Shown here: one piece after another, positions 32,574 to 41,257 of the stretch | Layout of the letters: every line of letters begins with the position of its first letter | Numbering within the stretch: position 1 is the stretch's first letter | From: Qipengyuania psychrotolerans | Lineage (GTDB): Bacteria; Pseudomonadota; Alphaproteobacteria; Sphingomonadales; Sphingomonadaceae | NCBI RefSeq assembly: GCF_019711355.1 | Contig: NZ_CP081297.1 | Location: 2,563,001-2,627,000 of the forward strand | DNA: 64,000 nucleotides | Direction of reading: 5' to 3' | Made by a program: the position numbers and the translations under genes | Notes under the pieces: model-generated | What the model was told of the DNA's origin: nothing | The model's database searches: none | The model's input: only the letters and a program-made list of their open reading frames with translations

Positions 32574-34298
32574 ATGAACCGACTGATTTCCATTTCGCTT
32601 GCAGCTCTTGCCCTGACCGGCTGCACCTCCACTCCCAACTCGGCCGCGCCGATCCAGAGCGCGGCGTCTGCCGATCTGACACGCGGTGGTGCGGTTAGCG
32701 CCGCCGATCCGCGCGCGCAGGAAGCCGGAGAGGCCATTCTGGCCAGAGGCGGCAGCGCGGCGGACGCGGCGATTGCGGTCATGCTCGCGCTGACCGTGGT
32801 CGAGCCGCAAAGCTCGGGTATTGGCGGCGGCGGGTTTCTGGTGCGCGGCGATGCCAGCGGCAACACGACCAGCTATGATGGCCGCGAAACCGCCCCCGCA
32901 GGCGCGACCCCGGAATGGTTTCTCAACGAAGACGGCAGCGCGCCGCCCTTCATGGAATCCGTGATCAGCGGGCTTAGCGTCGGCGTACCGGGCAATATTG
33001 CCCTCGCCGCCAAGGCCCATGCCGAACACGGCAAGCTGGCGTGGGAAGAATTGTTCGCACCGGCCATCGAACTGGCCCGCGGCGGCTTTTACGTGAACCC
33101 GCGGATGAACACTTCACTCGAACTCGCCAAGGATCGTGCGGCTTTGACCGATATGGGCCGCAAGCTGTTCTTCGATGCCGAAGGCAATCCGCATCCGGTA
33201 GGCACGCTGATCAAGAACGAGGAATTGGCGCGAACTTTCGAATCCATTGCCGCAGCTGGTCCCGAGGCGTTTTATTCCGGCCCGCGCGCAGCGGAAATCG
33301 CCACCATCGTGGCCGCGGCAACTCCGCGTGACGGCGCGATGACTGTTGGCGATATCGAGGGATACCAAGCCAGGGAGCGTGATGCGATCTGCTCGACCTA
33401 CCGGGCCTACCGCGTCTGCGCGATGGGCCCGCCAACGTCCGGCGGCGTCGCAGTGCTTCAGATCATCGGCCAGCTCGAACGCTTCGATCTTGCATCCTTG
33501 GGGGCTACCAGTCCGGTCGCCTGGCACCTGTTCGTGGAATCGCAGCGCCTCGCCTATGCCGACCGCGAGCTTTACCTTGCCGATGCGGATTTTGTTTCGG
33601 TCCCGGTCGCAGGGTTGATCGACAAAAATTACCTCGCCAGCCGCAGCGCGCTGATTTCTGCGCAGGGTAGTCTGGCCTCGGTGGAAGCCGGACGTCCTAG
33701 CGGTGCGCCGCTGGCCCAGGCCGACGGGGACGAGCCGGAAGAGCATGGCACATCCCACTTCGCCGTGGTCGACGGCGACGACACGATGATTTCCTATACA
33801 TCCACGATCGAAGGCGCTTTCGGGTCCGGATTGATGGCCGGCGGCTTCTACCTCAACAATGAACTGACCGATTTCAGCCGATCGCCCCAAGTGGACGGCA
33901 GGCTGGTTGCGAACCGGGTCGAAGGCGGCAAGCGGCCGCGCAGCTCCATGTCACCGGTCGTGATCTACGACCCTCAGGGCCGCCCGTTCATGGCGGTTGG
34001 CGCGGCAGGCGGCAGCACCATCCCGGTTCAGACCGCACGCAGCGTCATCGGCGTGATCGATTTCGGGCTTTCGGCGCATGATGCCATGGGCTTGCCGTTC
34101 ATCATGGCCTTTGGCGAACGCGTCCTGATCGAAGAGGGAACCTGGCTCGAGACCAGTGCCGACGCATTCCGCGCGCTTGGTCATTCTGAACTGCTGACCC
34201 GGCCCGCTCCGGTTAAGGCCGGGGCAGTTCTGCGTCAGGTAGGCACCTGGACGAGTGCCCGTGATCCGCGGCTGGAAGGCCAACTCGATATGCCGTGA
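32574..34298 (+). CDS. ggt: Gamma-glutamyltransferase, lipoprotein type
   Basis: The 574-residue enzyme hydrolyses or transfers gamma-glutamyl groups, for example from glutathione. A lipobox signal (LAALALTGC, Cys at 17) places it at the periplasmic face. The chain is made as a precursor: the nucleophile is Thr393 in the HGTSHFAVVD motif, where autocleavage gives large and small subunits. Other family signatures are GGNAVDAAVA-like GGSAADAAIAVMLAL, GIGGGGFLV, PTSGGVAVLQI and SSMSPVV. All parts appear intact. Distance from pyrD is ten bases, so they may share a message. Confidence 0.93.
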   Translation: MNRLISISLAALALTGCTSTPNSAAPIQSAASADLTRGGAVSAADPRAQEAGEAILARGGSAADAAIAVMLALTVVEPQSSGIGGGGFLVRGDASGNTTSYDGRETAPAGATPEWFLNEDGSAPPFMESVISGLSVGVPGNIALAAKAHAEHGKLAWEELFAPAIELARGGFYVNPRMNTSLELAKDRAALTDMGRKLFFDAEGNPHPVGTLIKNEELARTFESIAAAGPEAFYSGPRAAEIATIVAAATPRDGAMTVGDIEGYQARERDAICSTYRAYRVCAMGPPTSGGVAVLQIIGQLERFDLASLGATSPVAWHLFVESQRLAYADRELYLADADFVSVPVAGLIDKNYLASRSALISAQGSLASVEAGRPSGAPLAQADGDEPEEHGTSHFAVVDGDDTMISYTSTIEGAFGSGLMAGGFYLNNELTDFSRSPQVDGRLVANRVEGGKRPRSSMSPVVIYDPQGRPFMAVGAAGGSTIPVQTARSVIGVIDFGLSAHDAMGLPFIMAFGERVLIEEGTWLETSADAFRALGHSELLTRPAPVKAGAVLRQVGTWTSARDPRLEGQLDMP

Positions 34299-34381
34299 TT
34301 GCGGTCCGGGCCGTCTTGCCGCAAGCGCGGGAGAAGCCTAAGCCCGCCCCTATCGTTGCATCAGACATCGAAGTATTACGC

Positions 34382-34387
34382 GAGGAG
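34382..34387 (+). promoter_or_regulatory. Ribosome site GAGGAG that fixes the GTG start of the acyl-CoA synthetase
   Basis: GAGGAG lies seven bases before the GTG at 34395. No comparable site stands before ATG codons in the same frame upstream, which would add residues unlike the family. This decides the start. Confidence 0.7.
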
Positions 34388-34394
34388 CCTGCCT

Positions 34395-36197
34395 GTGCTG
34401 TCGGATATCGATTCCGCGAACAATCTGGTCGAACTTTTTCTGAAACGCGCAGATGCCAAGGCGGACGAGCCGTTCCTCGGCTGGAAAGCCGACGGTAGCT
34501 GGCACACGATGACATGGGGCGAAGCAGCCAATCGTGTCTGCCTCCTCGCCGAAGCCTTGCGCGGTTTGGGCCTGAATGACGGCGACCGCGTCTGCCTCGT
34601 CTCCGAAAATCGCCCCGAATGGTGCATTGCCGATCTGGCGGTCATGGCCGCGGGCTGCGTGACGGTGCCAGCCTATGTCACCAACACCGAACGCGATCAT
34701 ATCCATATCCTCGACAATTCGGGATCGCGCGCGGTCATCGTGTCGACGGAAAAGCTGCTCAAGCCCCTGCACGGGGCCTTGCAGGCGTCGGGTGTGGCCG
34801 AACACGTTATCGGCATCGAAGACCTGCACCGCCAGCAATCGGGCAGCTTTACCTATCACGACTGGAACTCGATGATCGAGGGCGATGCAGTCGCCGCCCG
34901 CCAGGCAGTTGAACAGCGGATCGCCAAGATCGGGCGCGGCGATACCGCCTGCATCATTTACACCAGCGGCACTGGCGGAGCGCCGCGGGGCGTGTTGCAG
35001 CATCACGGTGCGATCCTGTGCAATTCGGCCGGTGCTGCAGAGATCCTGATCGAGGATTTCGGGCTGGGCAATGAAGAGCGGTTCCTGTCGTTCCTGCCGC
35101 TTTCACACGCATACGAACATACGGGCGGCCAATTCCTGCCCATCAGCGTGGGCGCGCAGATCTTCTATTCCGAAGGGCTGGAAAAGCTGGCCAGCAATAT
35201 CGAAGAAACCCGGCCGACCATCATGGTCGTGGTCCCGCGCCTCTTCGAAGTGCTGCGTGCACGGATCATGAAGCAGGTGCAGAAGCAGGGTGGCCTGGCC
35301 GAAAAGCTGATGAATACCGCACTCGAGGTTGGCGCGCGCCGGGCGGAGGGCAAGCGCCAGTTCGGCGATGGCCTGAAGGACGCGATGGTGTCGCGCCTGC
35401 TCAAGCCCAAGATCCGCCAACGCTTTGGCGGGAGGATGAAAGCAATGGTGTCCGGAGGCGCGCCGCTCAATCCGGAAGTCGGCATATTCTTCGATTCCAT
35501 GGGCCTCACCATGCTGCAGGGTTACGGCCAGACGGAGGCCGGTCCCGTCATTGCTTGCAACAGGCCGAAGGCGGGCATCGCCATGCACTCGGTCGGCCCC
35601 GCCATGCGCGGCGTCGAAGTAAAGATAGCCGAAGACGGTGAAATCCTGTGCCGCGGCGAACTGGTCATGCACGGCTATTGGCAGAACGAGGCAGAGACGA
35701 CGCGCACCATCAAGGATGGCTGGCTGCATACGGGCGACATCGGCCATCTGGACGACAAGGACCGGATTGTGATCACTGATCGCAAGAAGGACATGATCGT
35801 GAACGATAAGGGCGACAACGTCGCTCCGCAGAAAATCGAAGGCATGCTGACTCTCCAGCCGGAGATCGGTCAGGCGATGGTTGCTGGCGACAAGCGCCCC
35901 TACATCGTCGGTCTGCTGGTCCCTGACGCGGAGTGGGCCGTCGAATGGTCACGCGCCAATGGCAAGCAATTCGACCTGAAGTCGTTGCAGGATGATCCGG
36001 AATTCCGCTCGGCGGTCCGCAAGGCGGTCGACCGGGTGAACAAGGACCTGTCTGTTATCGAGAAGGTCCGCCAGTTTACCTTCGCAGATGAGGCCTTCAG
36101 CATCGAGAACGAGGAAATGACCCCCTCGATGAAAATCCGCCGCCACAAGATCAAGGAACGCTACGGCGACAAGCTGGACGGGCTGTACCGGAGCTGA
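34395..36197 (+). CDS. Long-chain acyl-CoA synthetase (AMP-forming)
   Basis: The 600-residue enzyme activates fatty acids with ATP and CoA. Adenylate-forming motifs are clear: A3 as YTSGTGGAPRG near 188 (usual T-G-T-x-x-P-K-G; here Gly for the second Thr and Arg for Lys), QGYGQTEAGPVI, GWLHTGDIGHLDD and the hinge DRKKDMIVNDKGDNVAPQKIE. The final catalytic Lys is in MTPSMKIRRHK. The ligand-binding half has SGGAPLNPEVG. It resembles FadD15-type long enzymes. It starts with GTG under a strong ribosome site and is followed by a cupin lipoprotein after two bases. Confidence 0.93.
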   Translation: MLSDIDSANNLVELFLKRADAKADEPFLGWKADGSWHTMTWGEAANRVCLLAEALRGLGLNDGDRVCLVSENRPEWCIADLAVMAAGCVTVPAYVTNTERDHIHILDNSGSRAVIVSTEKLLKPLHGALQASGVAEHVIGIEDLHRQQSGSFTYHDWNSMIEGDAVAARQAVEQRIAKIGRGDTACIIYTSGTGGAPRGVLQHHGAILCNSAGAAEILIEDFGLGNEERFLSFLPLSHAYEHTGGQFLPISVGAQIFYSEGLEKLASNIEETRPTIMVVVPRLFEVLRARIMKQVQKQGGLAEKLMNTALEVGARRAEGKRQFGDGLKDAMVSRLLKPKIRQRFGGRMKAMVSGGAPLNPEVGIFFDSMGLTMLQGYGQTEAGPVIACNRPKAGIAMHSVGPAMRGVEVKIAEDGEILCRGELVMHGYWQNEAETTRTIKDGWLHTGDIGHLDDKDRIVITDRKKDMIVNDKGDNVAPQKIEGMLTLQPEIGQAMVAGDKRPYIVGLLVPDAEWAVEWSRANGKQFDLKSLQDDPEFRSAVRKAVDRVNKDLSVIEKVRQFTFADEAFSIENEEMTPSMKIRRHKIKERYGDKLDGLYRS

Positions 36198-36199
36198 TC

Positions 36200-36589
36200 A
36201 TGCGAAAATTACTGATGATTGCAGCGCCCGCGATTGCGGCGGCGCTACTGGCGGGTTGCGCGACACCTTCGCTACCGGATCGGTCGCTTCCGTCAGCACT
36301 CGAAGCCGGCTGGAAGGGCGAGCGTGTCTGCAGCCTTCAGCATCTTGCGAAAACGCACCGCGTGTTGCGCTGCACCTTCCCACCGGGCGTGGGCCATGAA
36401 CGGCATTTCCATCCCAAGCATTACGGGTATGCGCTGAGCGGCGGGACCGTGCAGCTAACAAGCGCTGAAGGGACCCGAACGGCCACATTGGAAACCGGTT
36501 CGGATTATTCGAGTGACGGCACCGAATGGCACGAAGTCGTAAATGTCGGTGCAACGACCGTCACTTATCTCATCGTGGAAGAACTCTAG
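36200..36589 (+). CDS. Cupin-domain lipoprotein
   Basis: The 129-residue protein has a lipobox signal (IAAALLAGC, Cys at 20) and one cupin barrel. The barrel has FPPGVGHERHFHPKHYGYALSGGTVQLT, which holds a GxHxH-like metal site (HERHFH), and the second motif in EWHEVVNVGATTVTYLIVEE. Cupins bind metals or small ligands; function here is unknown. It starts two bases after the acyl-CoA synthetase stop, so it is likely translated from the same message. The stop codon TAG shares a CTAG with the convergent stop on the other strand. Confidence 0.8.
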   Translation: MRKLLMIAAPAIAAALLAGCATPSLPDRSLPSALEAGWKGERVCSLQHLAKTHRVLRCTFPPGVGHERHFHPKHYGYALSGGTVQLTSAEGTRTATLETGSDYSSDGTEWHEVVNVGATTVTYLIVEEL

Positions 36590-37113
36590 GCCGCTACTTC
36601 CTCGATAAATTCCGGATAGAAGCTCGGCGCGCGCTCGCTCCAGCCGGGTGCGGTTGCGGCGGCTTCACTCAGGCTTTGCAGCAGCATCTTGCGGCGGTCC
36701 GGGCGGATTTGCGGCAGGGCGGCGGCGGCGCAGAAGGCGCTCGGCAACCAGGGCCGGGCATCTGCGCCCAACAGGCGCTCATACAGGAACCGGAATGCAG
36801 AGAAGCTGTCGATCCGCTCTTGAGCGAGGTCGAAAGCGGCGACGCGGGTGAGCTTGCCGATGAAACCTTCGATCTGGTCGAAGCCCGAATCGCCCGGGAT
36901 CGAACCGCGCAGTGCCTTCAATTCCTGGTAGGTGACGTACTGGCTGCGAATCGCGGCATTTTCGCCCGCGTTGCGGCCCCAGATACGAAACGCATCGCAG
37001 CGTCCCAGCCCGATATCGAGGCTGCGGCGGATATAGCGCTGCTCGGCGGCAGTGAAGCTGGCAAATTCGCGCATTTCAGCGATGGTCATCGCGGCACTAT
37101 TGGTAATGGCCAT
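36586..37113 (-). CDS. Hypothetical protein, 175 residues, helical
   Basis: I do not recognise the family. The protein is soluble and helical with segments MREFASFTAAEQRYIRRSLDIGLG, QYVTYQELKALRG and DSFSAFRFLYERLLG. It carries no signal peptide or metal motif. The ATG at 37113 has a GGGGAG ribosome site eight bases upstream; a GTG three codons earlier lies too close to it. A TTAACCAT element is 41-48 bases upstream, matching the CtrA half-site form. Its stop codon overlaps the cupin stop within CTAG. Confidence 0.6.
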   Translation of the reverse strand: MAITNSAAMTIAEMREFASFTAAEQRYIRRSLDIGLGRCDAFRIWGRNAGENAAIRSQYVTYQELKALRGSIPGDSGFDQIEGFIGKLTRVAAFDLAQERIDSFSAFRFLYERLLGADARPWLPSAFCAAAALPQIRPDRRKMLLQSLSEAAATAPGWSERAPSFYPEFIEEVAA

Positions 37114-37153
37114 GATCGGCACTCCCCGGTTTCAAGGGAGAGTGTCCGCGAAT

Positions 37154-37161
37154 ATGGTTAA
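37154..37161 (-). promoter_or_regulatory. TTAACCAT element, candidate CtrA half-site
   Basis: On the minus strand TTAACCAT stands upstream of the 175-residue hypothetical gene, following TTACCGAACG, so the pair TTAC-N6-TTAA approximates the TTAA-N7-TTAA CtrA site. Single occurrences can arise by chance, so support is weak. Confidence 0.25.
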
Positions 37162-37185
37162 CGTTCGGTAAGCGGACGCCGCCCT

Positions 37186-37482
37186 TCAGAGTTCGACGAC
37201 ATCCAGCCATTCTTCGTGGCGCTGCGCCTGCGCCTTGAAGAAAGGACACAGGGGAATGATCTTCTCGCCCTTGCTGCGCGCGTCGGCGACCACATATTCC
37301 GCCAGCTTCACCCCGACACCCTGGCCGCGCATACTGTCCGGAACGCCGGTGTGGTCGACGATGATGCGCTGGGGGCTAACGCGTGAGAATGTAATCTCTG
37401 CCTGCTCGCCATTCACGCCGCGCGGCGTGAAATACCGTCCCTTGCTGCCGGTTTCCTCGAACTGGATGCTTAGGTCGGACAT
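37186..37482 (-). CDS. Small GNAT-like N-acetyltransferase (YjdJ/NATD1 type)
   Basis: The 98-residue protein has the compact GNAT_acetyltr_2-like core of the YjdJ/NATD1 family: an N-terminal beta sheet (SIQFEETGSKGRYFT), VDHTGVPDSMRGQGVGVKLAEYVVADARSKGEKIIPLCPFFK. The R-G-x-G-x-G-type loop RGQGVG binds acetyl-CoA. Substrate unknown. It sits 18 bases from thiS-thiG on the same strand. Confidence 0.85.
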   Translation of the reverse strand: MSDLSIQFEETGSKGRYFTPRGVNGEQAEITFSRVSPQRIIVDHTGVPDSMRGQGVGVKLAEYVVADARSKGEKIIPLCPFFKAQAQRHEEWLDVVEL

Positions 37483-37500
37483 GCAGCCTCCTGATGTTTA

Positions 37501-38472
37501 CTAGATCAATCCTGCCAGCGGACTGCTGGGATCGGCGTATTTACGCGTAGCCATGCGACCTGAAAGATATGCATCGCGGCCCGCCTCTACGGCCAGCTTC
37601 ATCGCCCGGGCCATGCGGATGGGATCCTTTGCCTCGGCGATCGCAGTATTCATGAGGACACCGTCGCAGCCCAGCTCCATCGCGACGGCGGCATCGCTCG
37701 CCGTTCCGACGCCTGCATCCACCAGCACAGGCACATTCGCGCCTTCTTTGATGAGCCGGATCGTGACGCGGTTCTGGATGCCGAGGCCTGAGCCAATCGG
37801 CGCGCCGAGCGGCATGACGGCCACTGCGCCAGCATCTTCCAATTGCTTTGCCGCAATGGGATCATCGACGCAGTAAACCATGGGGAGAAAGCCTTCCTTG
37901 GCCAGCGTTTCCGTGGCGGTCAGCGTTTCGCGCATGTTGGGATAGAGCGTGCGCGCTTCGCCCAGCACCTCCAGCTTGACCAAGTCCCAGCCGCCAGCTT
38001 CGCGAGCGAGGCGCAAAGTGCGGATCGCATCTTCGCCGGTGAAGCACCCTGCGGTGTTGGGGAGATACGTGACTTTTTTCGGGTCGATATAGTCCGTCAG
38101 CATCGGCGCTTTTGGGTCGCTGACATTTACGCGGCGCACGGCGACGGTGACGATCTCTGCTCCTGAAGCCTCCAGCGCAGCGGCGTTTTGCTCGAAATCC
38201 TTGTATTTGCCGGTCCCGACAATCAGGCGGCTCTTGAATGTCCGTCCGGCAACGGTCCAGCTGTCGTCATCCTGCCCTCCGCCGACAAAATGCACAATTT
38301 CCAGCACGTCGCCTTCGGCAATCGCGTGGCTGGCCAATTCGCTGCGCGGCGCAATCGTGCCGTTGTGCTCGACCGCCACTTTCGCAGGGTCGAGATCAAG
38401 CTCGCGCACGAGTTCAGCGATGGTGGGGGCGGAGGTACGGCGGGTTTCGCCATTCACGGTGAGCGCAATCAT
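37501..38472 (-). CDS. thiSG: Fused sulfur carrier ThiS / thiazole synthase ThiG
   Basis: The 323-residue protein joins a ThiS ubiquitin-like domain (residues 1-66, ending in HFVGGG) to a ThiG TIM barrel (from about 70). The barrel has [42 protein letters not shown], the Schiff-base Lys at 166 in LVKLEVLG, and [14 protein letters not shown] with [18 protein letters not shown]. Together they make the thiazole phosphate of thiamine. In separate proteins, the ThiS C-terminal Gly-Gly is thiocarboxylated; here it is internal. This is a recognised fusion type in databases. No thiF, thiO or thiH is nearby, and no TPP riboswitch is visible. Confidence 0.93.
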   Translation of the reverse strand: MIALTVNGETRRTSAPTIAELVRELDLDPAKVAVEHNGTIAPRSELASHAIAEGDVLEIVHFVGGGQDDDSWTVAGRTFKSRLIVGTGKYKDFEQNAAALEASGAEIVTVAVRRVNVSDPKAPMLTDYIDPKKVTYLPNTAGCFTGEDAIRTLRLAREAGGWDLVKLEVLGEARTLYPNMRETLTATETLAKEGFLPMVYCVDDPIAAKQLEDAGAVAVMPLGAPIGSGLGIQNRVTIRLIKEGANVPVLVDAGVGTASDAAVAMELGCDGVLMNTAIAEAKDPIRMARAMKLAVEAGRDAYLSGRMATRKYADPSSPLAGLI

Positions 38473-38482
38473 GCGCCCCGAC

Positions 38483-38887
38483 TTAGTCCCCGCAGCGTTC
38501 CTTGCAAGCCGCAGAGTGGCAATGGCGCATATTCAGGATGTGACCGAGCGAAACCAGCGCCACGCCGATAATGGTCAGAACCGCTTCCTTGTACCCGTGC
38601 GGCACGGCCAGGGCGCCGCCCATGAAGGTCAGGCCGGTCATGGCGATCACAAAGGGTGCGGCCATCCGGTGACGCAACGCGCCCCAGCCAATCGCAACCG
38701 CTGCTACCAATGTGGCGACAGCTAACCCGTAACGGTGGATTTCGGGAGCAAGGAAGAATTCGCCGCCAATGCCAAGTCCCGACACGAGTACGATCGAAAG
38801 CAGGCAGTGAATCGCGCACAGACCGGAAATGCCGATACCGACGCGGTCTAGGCGTCGGCGAATCGGAGAGATGGCGCGTTGCAACAT
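38483..38887 (-). CDS. MerC-domain membrane protein
   Basis: The 134-residue protein has four hydrophobic segments and a CAIHC motif in [12 protein letters not shown], as in MerC-type mercury or metal transporters. The C-terminus ends in [13 protein letters not shown], a second cysteine-histidine cluster likely to bind metal. Start at 38887 chosen as it gives a short basic N-terminus; nine codons earlier another ATG lies in the palindrome region. No mer genes are nearby, so a role in zinc or copper handling is more likely than mercury resistance; inference only. Confidence 0.82.
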   Translation of the reverse strand: MLQRAISPIRRRLDRVGIGISGLCAIHCLLSIVLVSGLGIGGEFFLAPEIHRYGLAVATLVAAVAIGWGALRHRMAAPFVIAMTGLTFMGGALAVPHGYKEAVLTIIGVALVSLGHILNMRHCHSAACKERCGD

Positions 38888-38901
38888 TACATGGGAGATA
38901 T

Positions 38902-38914
38902 GTGATAGTATCAC
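38902..38914. promoter_or_regulatory. Palindrome GTGATA-G-TATCAC between merC-like and ctaA genes
   Basis: Perfect six-base arms flank a single central base, 15 bases upstream of the MerC-like start and about 115 upstream of ctaA. The form (odd length, G/C-capped AT core) suits a small-dimer operator such as Zur or Fur type. Which regulator binds cannot be read from sequence. Confidence 0.4.
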
Positions 38915-39028
38915 GTGTTACAAGGCCAAGTTGCTACGCGCCACTCACTTTTACCAGTTGCAGTGGCTAATACGCCGATTGCACGATTCGCACTTGCCTT
39001 GAGCGCTCCGGACGTCAAACAGGCGGAC

Positions 39029-40054
39029 ATGGTTTCCAAGGTCGCCAATGCCCGCCCGATCGCGCTTGCGAACTGGCTTTTCTTCGTCGCTGCGATGGTT
39101 ATCGTCATGGTCGCGGTCGGGGGTATTACCCGCCTCACCGAAAGCGGCCTGTCGATCACCAGGTGGCAGCCGATTACCGGCGCGATACCGCCCTTGTCGC
39201 AGGCTGCGTGGCAGGCGGAGTTCGATCTCTACAAGGCAACTGGCGAATATATTAACGTGACCGGCCCGGCCGGAATGGACCTTGCCGCGTTCAAGTTCAT
39301 CTATTTCTGGGAGTGGTTCCACCGCCTTTGGGGCCGCCTGATCGGTCTCGCCTTCGCCTTGCCGCTGGCATGGTACTGGGTACGCGGTGCCATTCCGCAC
39401 GGATACAAGGCCCGGCTGGTGGGCCTGCTGTGTCTTGGCGGGCTTCAGGGCGTGTTCGGCTGGTTCATGGTTCGCAGCGGCCTAAACGAGACCATGACCG
39501 ACGTGAGCCACTTCATGCTCTCGCTGCACTTCCTGACGGCGATGCTGACACTCGGCGCGCTGGTCTGGGTCGCGCTGGACCTGCGGCGCCTGGCGGCAGG
39601 CCACGAAAGAAAAGCGCTGTGGACCGCGACTGCCAGCTGGGTCTGCGCCATCCTCTTCATCCAGCTCTTGCTCGGTGCGTGGGTGGCGGGGCTCAATGCC
39701 GGTCTCGCCAGCGACAGCTGGCCCTTGATGCAGGGGCGGCTGGTGCCTGAATTCGACGGCTCTCGCGGACTGTTTTACGCAGTGAGCCACGATCCCTTCC
39801 TGGTGCACTGGTCGCACCGTTGGTGGGCCTGGGTCGCCGTCGCTGCACTCATTGTAATGGCGCGGAAATTGAAACCACTCGAGCGGCGCGCCTCGGTTGC
39901 CATCCACGCCACATTCGGCACCCAGATACTTCTCGGCATTGCAACCGTCATGACCGGCGTTGCGCTGTGGGTCGCCGTTGCTCACCAAATTGTCGGCGCC
40001 CTTCTGGTTGCCGTGTTTGCTTGGGGTGCGCATGTGCTGGGCCGCCGGCAGTGA
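39029..40054 (+). CDS. ctaA: Heme A synthase CtaA/Cox15
   Basis: The 341-residue membrane protein oxidises the C8 methyl of heme O to make heme A for cytochrome aa3 oxidase. It has about eight transmembrane segments and the family motifs: GGITRLTESGLSITRWQPITGAIPPLSQ, FIYFWEWFHRLWGRLIG, LGGLQGVFGWFMVRSGL, SLHFLTAML and VHWSHRWWAWVAV with HQIVGALL for the heme-ligand histidines. The ATG at 39029 follows a weak AGGCGG site. The frame extends upstream to 38915 but that part is not family-like. It overlaps cutA by GTGA. Confidence 0.94.
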   Translation: MVSKVANARPIALANWLFFVAAMVIVMVAVGGITRLTESGLSITRWQPITGAIPPLSQAAWQAEFDLYKATGEYINVTGPAGMDLAAFKFIYFWEWFHRLWGRLIGLAFALPLAWYWVRGAIPHGYKARLVGLLCLGGLQGVFGWFMVRSGLNETMTDVSHFMLSLHFLTAMLTLGALVWVALDLRRLAAGHERKALWTATASWVCAILFIQLLLGAWVAGLNAGLASDSWPLMQGRLVPEFDGSRGLFYAVSHDPFLVHWSHRWWAWVAVAALIVMARKLKPLERRASVAIHATFGTQILLGIATVMTGVALWVAVAHQIVGALLVAVFAWGAHVLGRRQ

Positions 40055-40374
40055 CAGCTTTGATCTATTGCCCGTTCCCCGATGCCGAGGCCGCAGGCTC
40101 CGCCGGCCAGGCCCTGCTTGAAGAGAAATTGATTGGCTGCATCAACATTGGCGGTGCCATTCATTCGATGTTTTGCTGGAATGGCGCGGCCGGATCGGGC
40201 GATGAAGTCCCTGCCCTCCTGAAAACAGACGCCTCGCTGCTGGAGCAGGCGATTGCACGCCTGGAAGATTTGCATCCCTACGAAGCGCCCGCAATCCTTG
40301 GCTGGCCATGTGTTGGCGGAGCAGCGACAAACCGATGGCTGGGCGAGCTTGGAAAGGGCGCACAGAATGGCTGA
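40051..40374 (+). CDS. cutA: Divalent cation tolerance protein CutA
   Basis: The 107-residue protein matches CutA1: TALIYCPFPDAEAAGSAGQALLEEKLIGCINIGGAIHSMFCWNGA, EVPALLKTDASLLEQAIARLEDLHPYEAPAIL and a C-terminal trimer strand. CutA forms trimers with a ferredoxin-like fold and is linked to copper tolerance. The start is a GTG that overlaps the ctaA stop as GTGA. It also overlaps the start of the next gene by eight bases. Confidence 0.9.
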   Translation: MTALIYCPFPDAEAAGSAGQALLEEKLIGCINIGGAIHSMFCWNGAAGSGDEVPALLKTDASLLEQAIARLEDLHPYEAPAILGWPCVGGAATNRWLGELGKGAQNG

Positions 40375-41098
40375 CAGCGGCCGGCGAAGCGTGATTCAGG
40401 CATTCGGGGCACTCGCCGCGATGCCGCTGCTTTCATTTTCGACCGCGGCCTCAGCAGCAGTGCGGCCCATCCGTTTTCCAACCGGGCTGGTCGATCTGAC
40501 ACGTGTGCTCGAACGCGATCTTGCCGATGGTGCCACCATTCGGGTCGTGCGCCGCTGGGAGTGCGAATTCGGATCTTTCGGTGCCGGCGCTAGAGTGAAT
40601 GCCCGTTAGATTGCCAGCAAGGTCGAGGCACCCGCTGCACTTGCCGCATTCGCGCGACTAGAAGAGCAACGCGAAGTCACCGGCCTGTTCCCGGTCGAGC
40701 TCGACAGGTATGGCATCATGGTAGGTTGGACAGACGGGCAGCCTGACAGCATTAAGGGCGCGATCGACCGCGCAATCGGTGCGATTGAAGCTGCGGTCCC
40801 GCCGGCTGAAGAGTTGAGCAGTGCACGCGAATTCCTGAGCAGCCTAGGCGCTGCTGCCGCTTCGGTGGTCAGTCAGGTGCCCCGCGACCTGTTCTTCCCC
40901 GAGCCGGGCGAGCGTGCGGAAACCCGTCCGATGACACTGCCCGGCGGTGTCCCGGCCAGTTACGAAGTCGCAATCGAAAGCGCTGCGAGCCCGGTTTCAG
41001 GCCTGCTCGAACACACCGAAAGGCGCGTGGTCACTCACATTGGCGAAAGCAGGCGAACAACGCTGGAGCGCTGGGAAATCGGCGCAAGGGGCAGTTGA
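40367..41098 (+). pseudogene. Exported hypothetical protein interrupted by an in-frame TAG
   Basis: The frame begins with a twin-arginine-like signal (GRRSVIQAFGALAAMPLLSF ... SAAV) and runs to TAG at 40607-40609. The very next codons continue the same frame as a typical protein: IASKVEAPAALAAFARLEEQREV, then PVELDRYGIMVG, down to a stop at 41096-41098. No shift in frame is needed, so a single codon change (for instance CAG to TAG) explains it. Without the stop it would be 243 residues. The part after the stop has no good start or ribosome site, except an internal ATG at 40718. I do not recognise the family. It could be a pseudogene, a read-through case, or a sequencing error. Confidence 0.72.
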
Positions 41099-41257
41099 CC
41101 TACTATTTTACCTCCGCTGAATGCCGCGGAATTGCTTGACGAAACGAGCATTGCACGTCAATTGGCGCGCGCTCAGCGGGTTTGGCCATCCAGATTCGCT
41201 ACGGTAATTTCGTGTCGCTCCGCGGCGCGTTGAACTCAAGAAAACGGACACATAGCC

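Noticed and set aside
37501..38600. TPP riboswitch upstream of thiS-thiG
   Set aside because: The gene's upstream sequence is the 3' end of the MerC-like gene; no thi-box motifs (such as CUGAGA) are present.
38915..39028. Upstream GTG-initiated extension of ctaA
   Set aside because: Residues encoded there do not resemble the family, while the ATG at 39029 gives a normal N-terminus.
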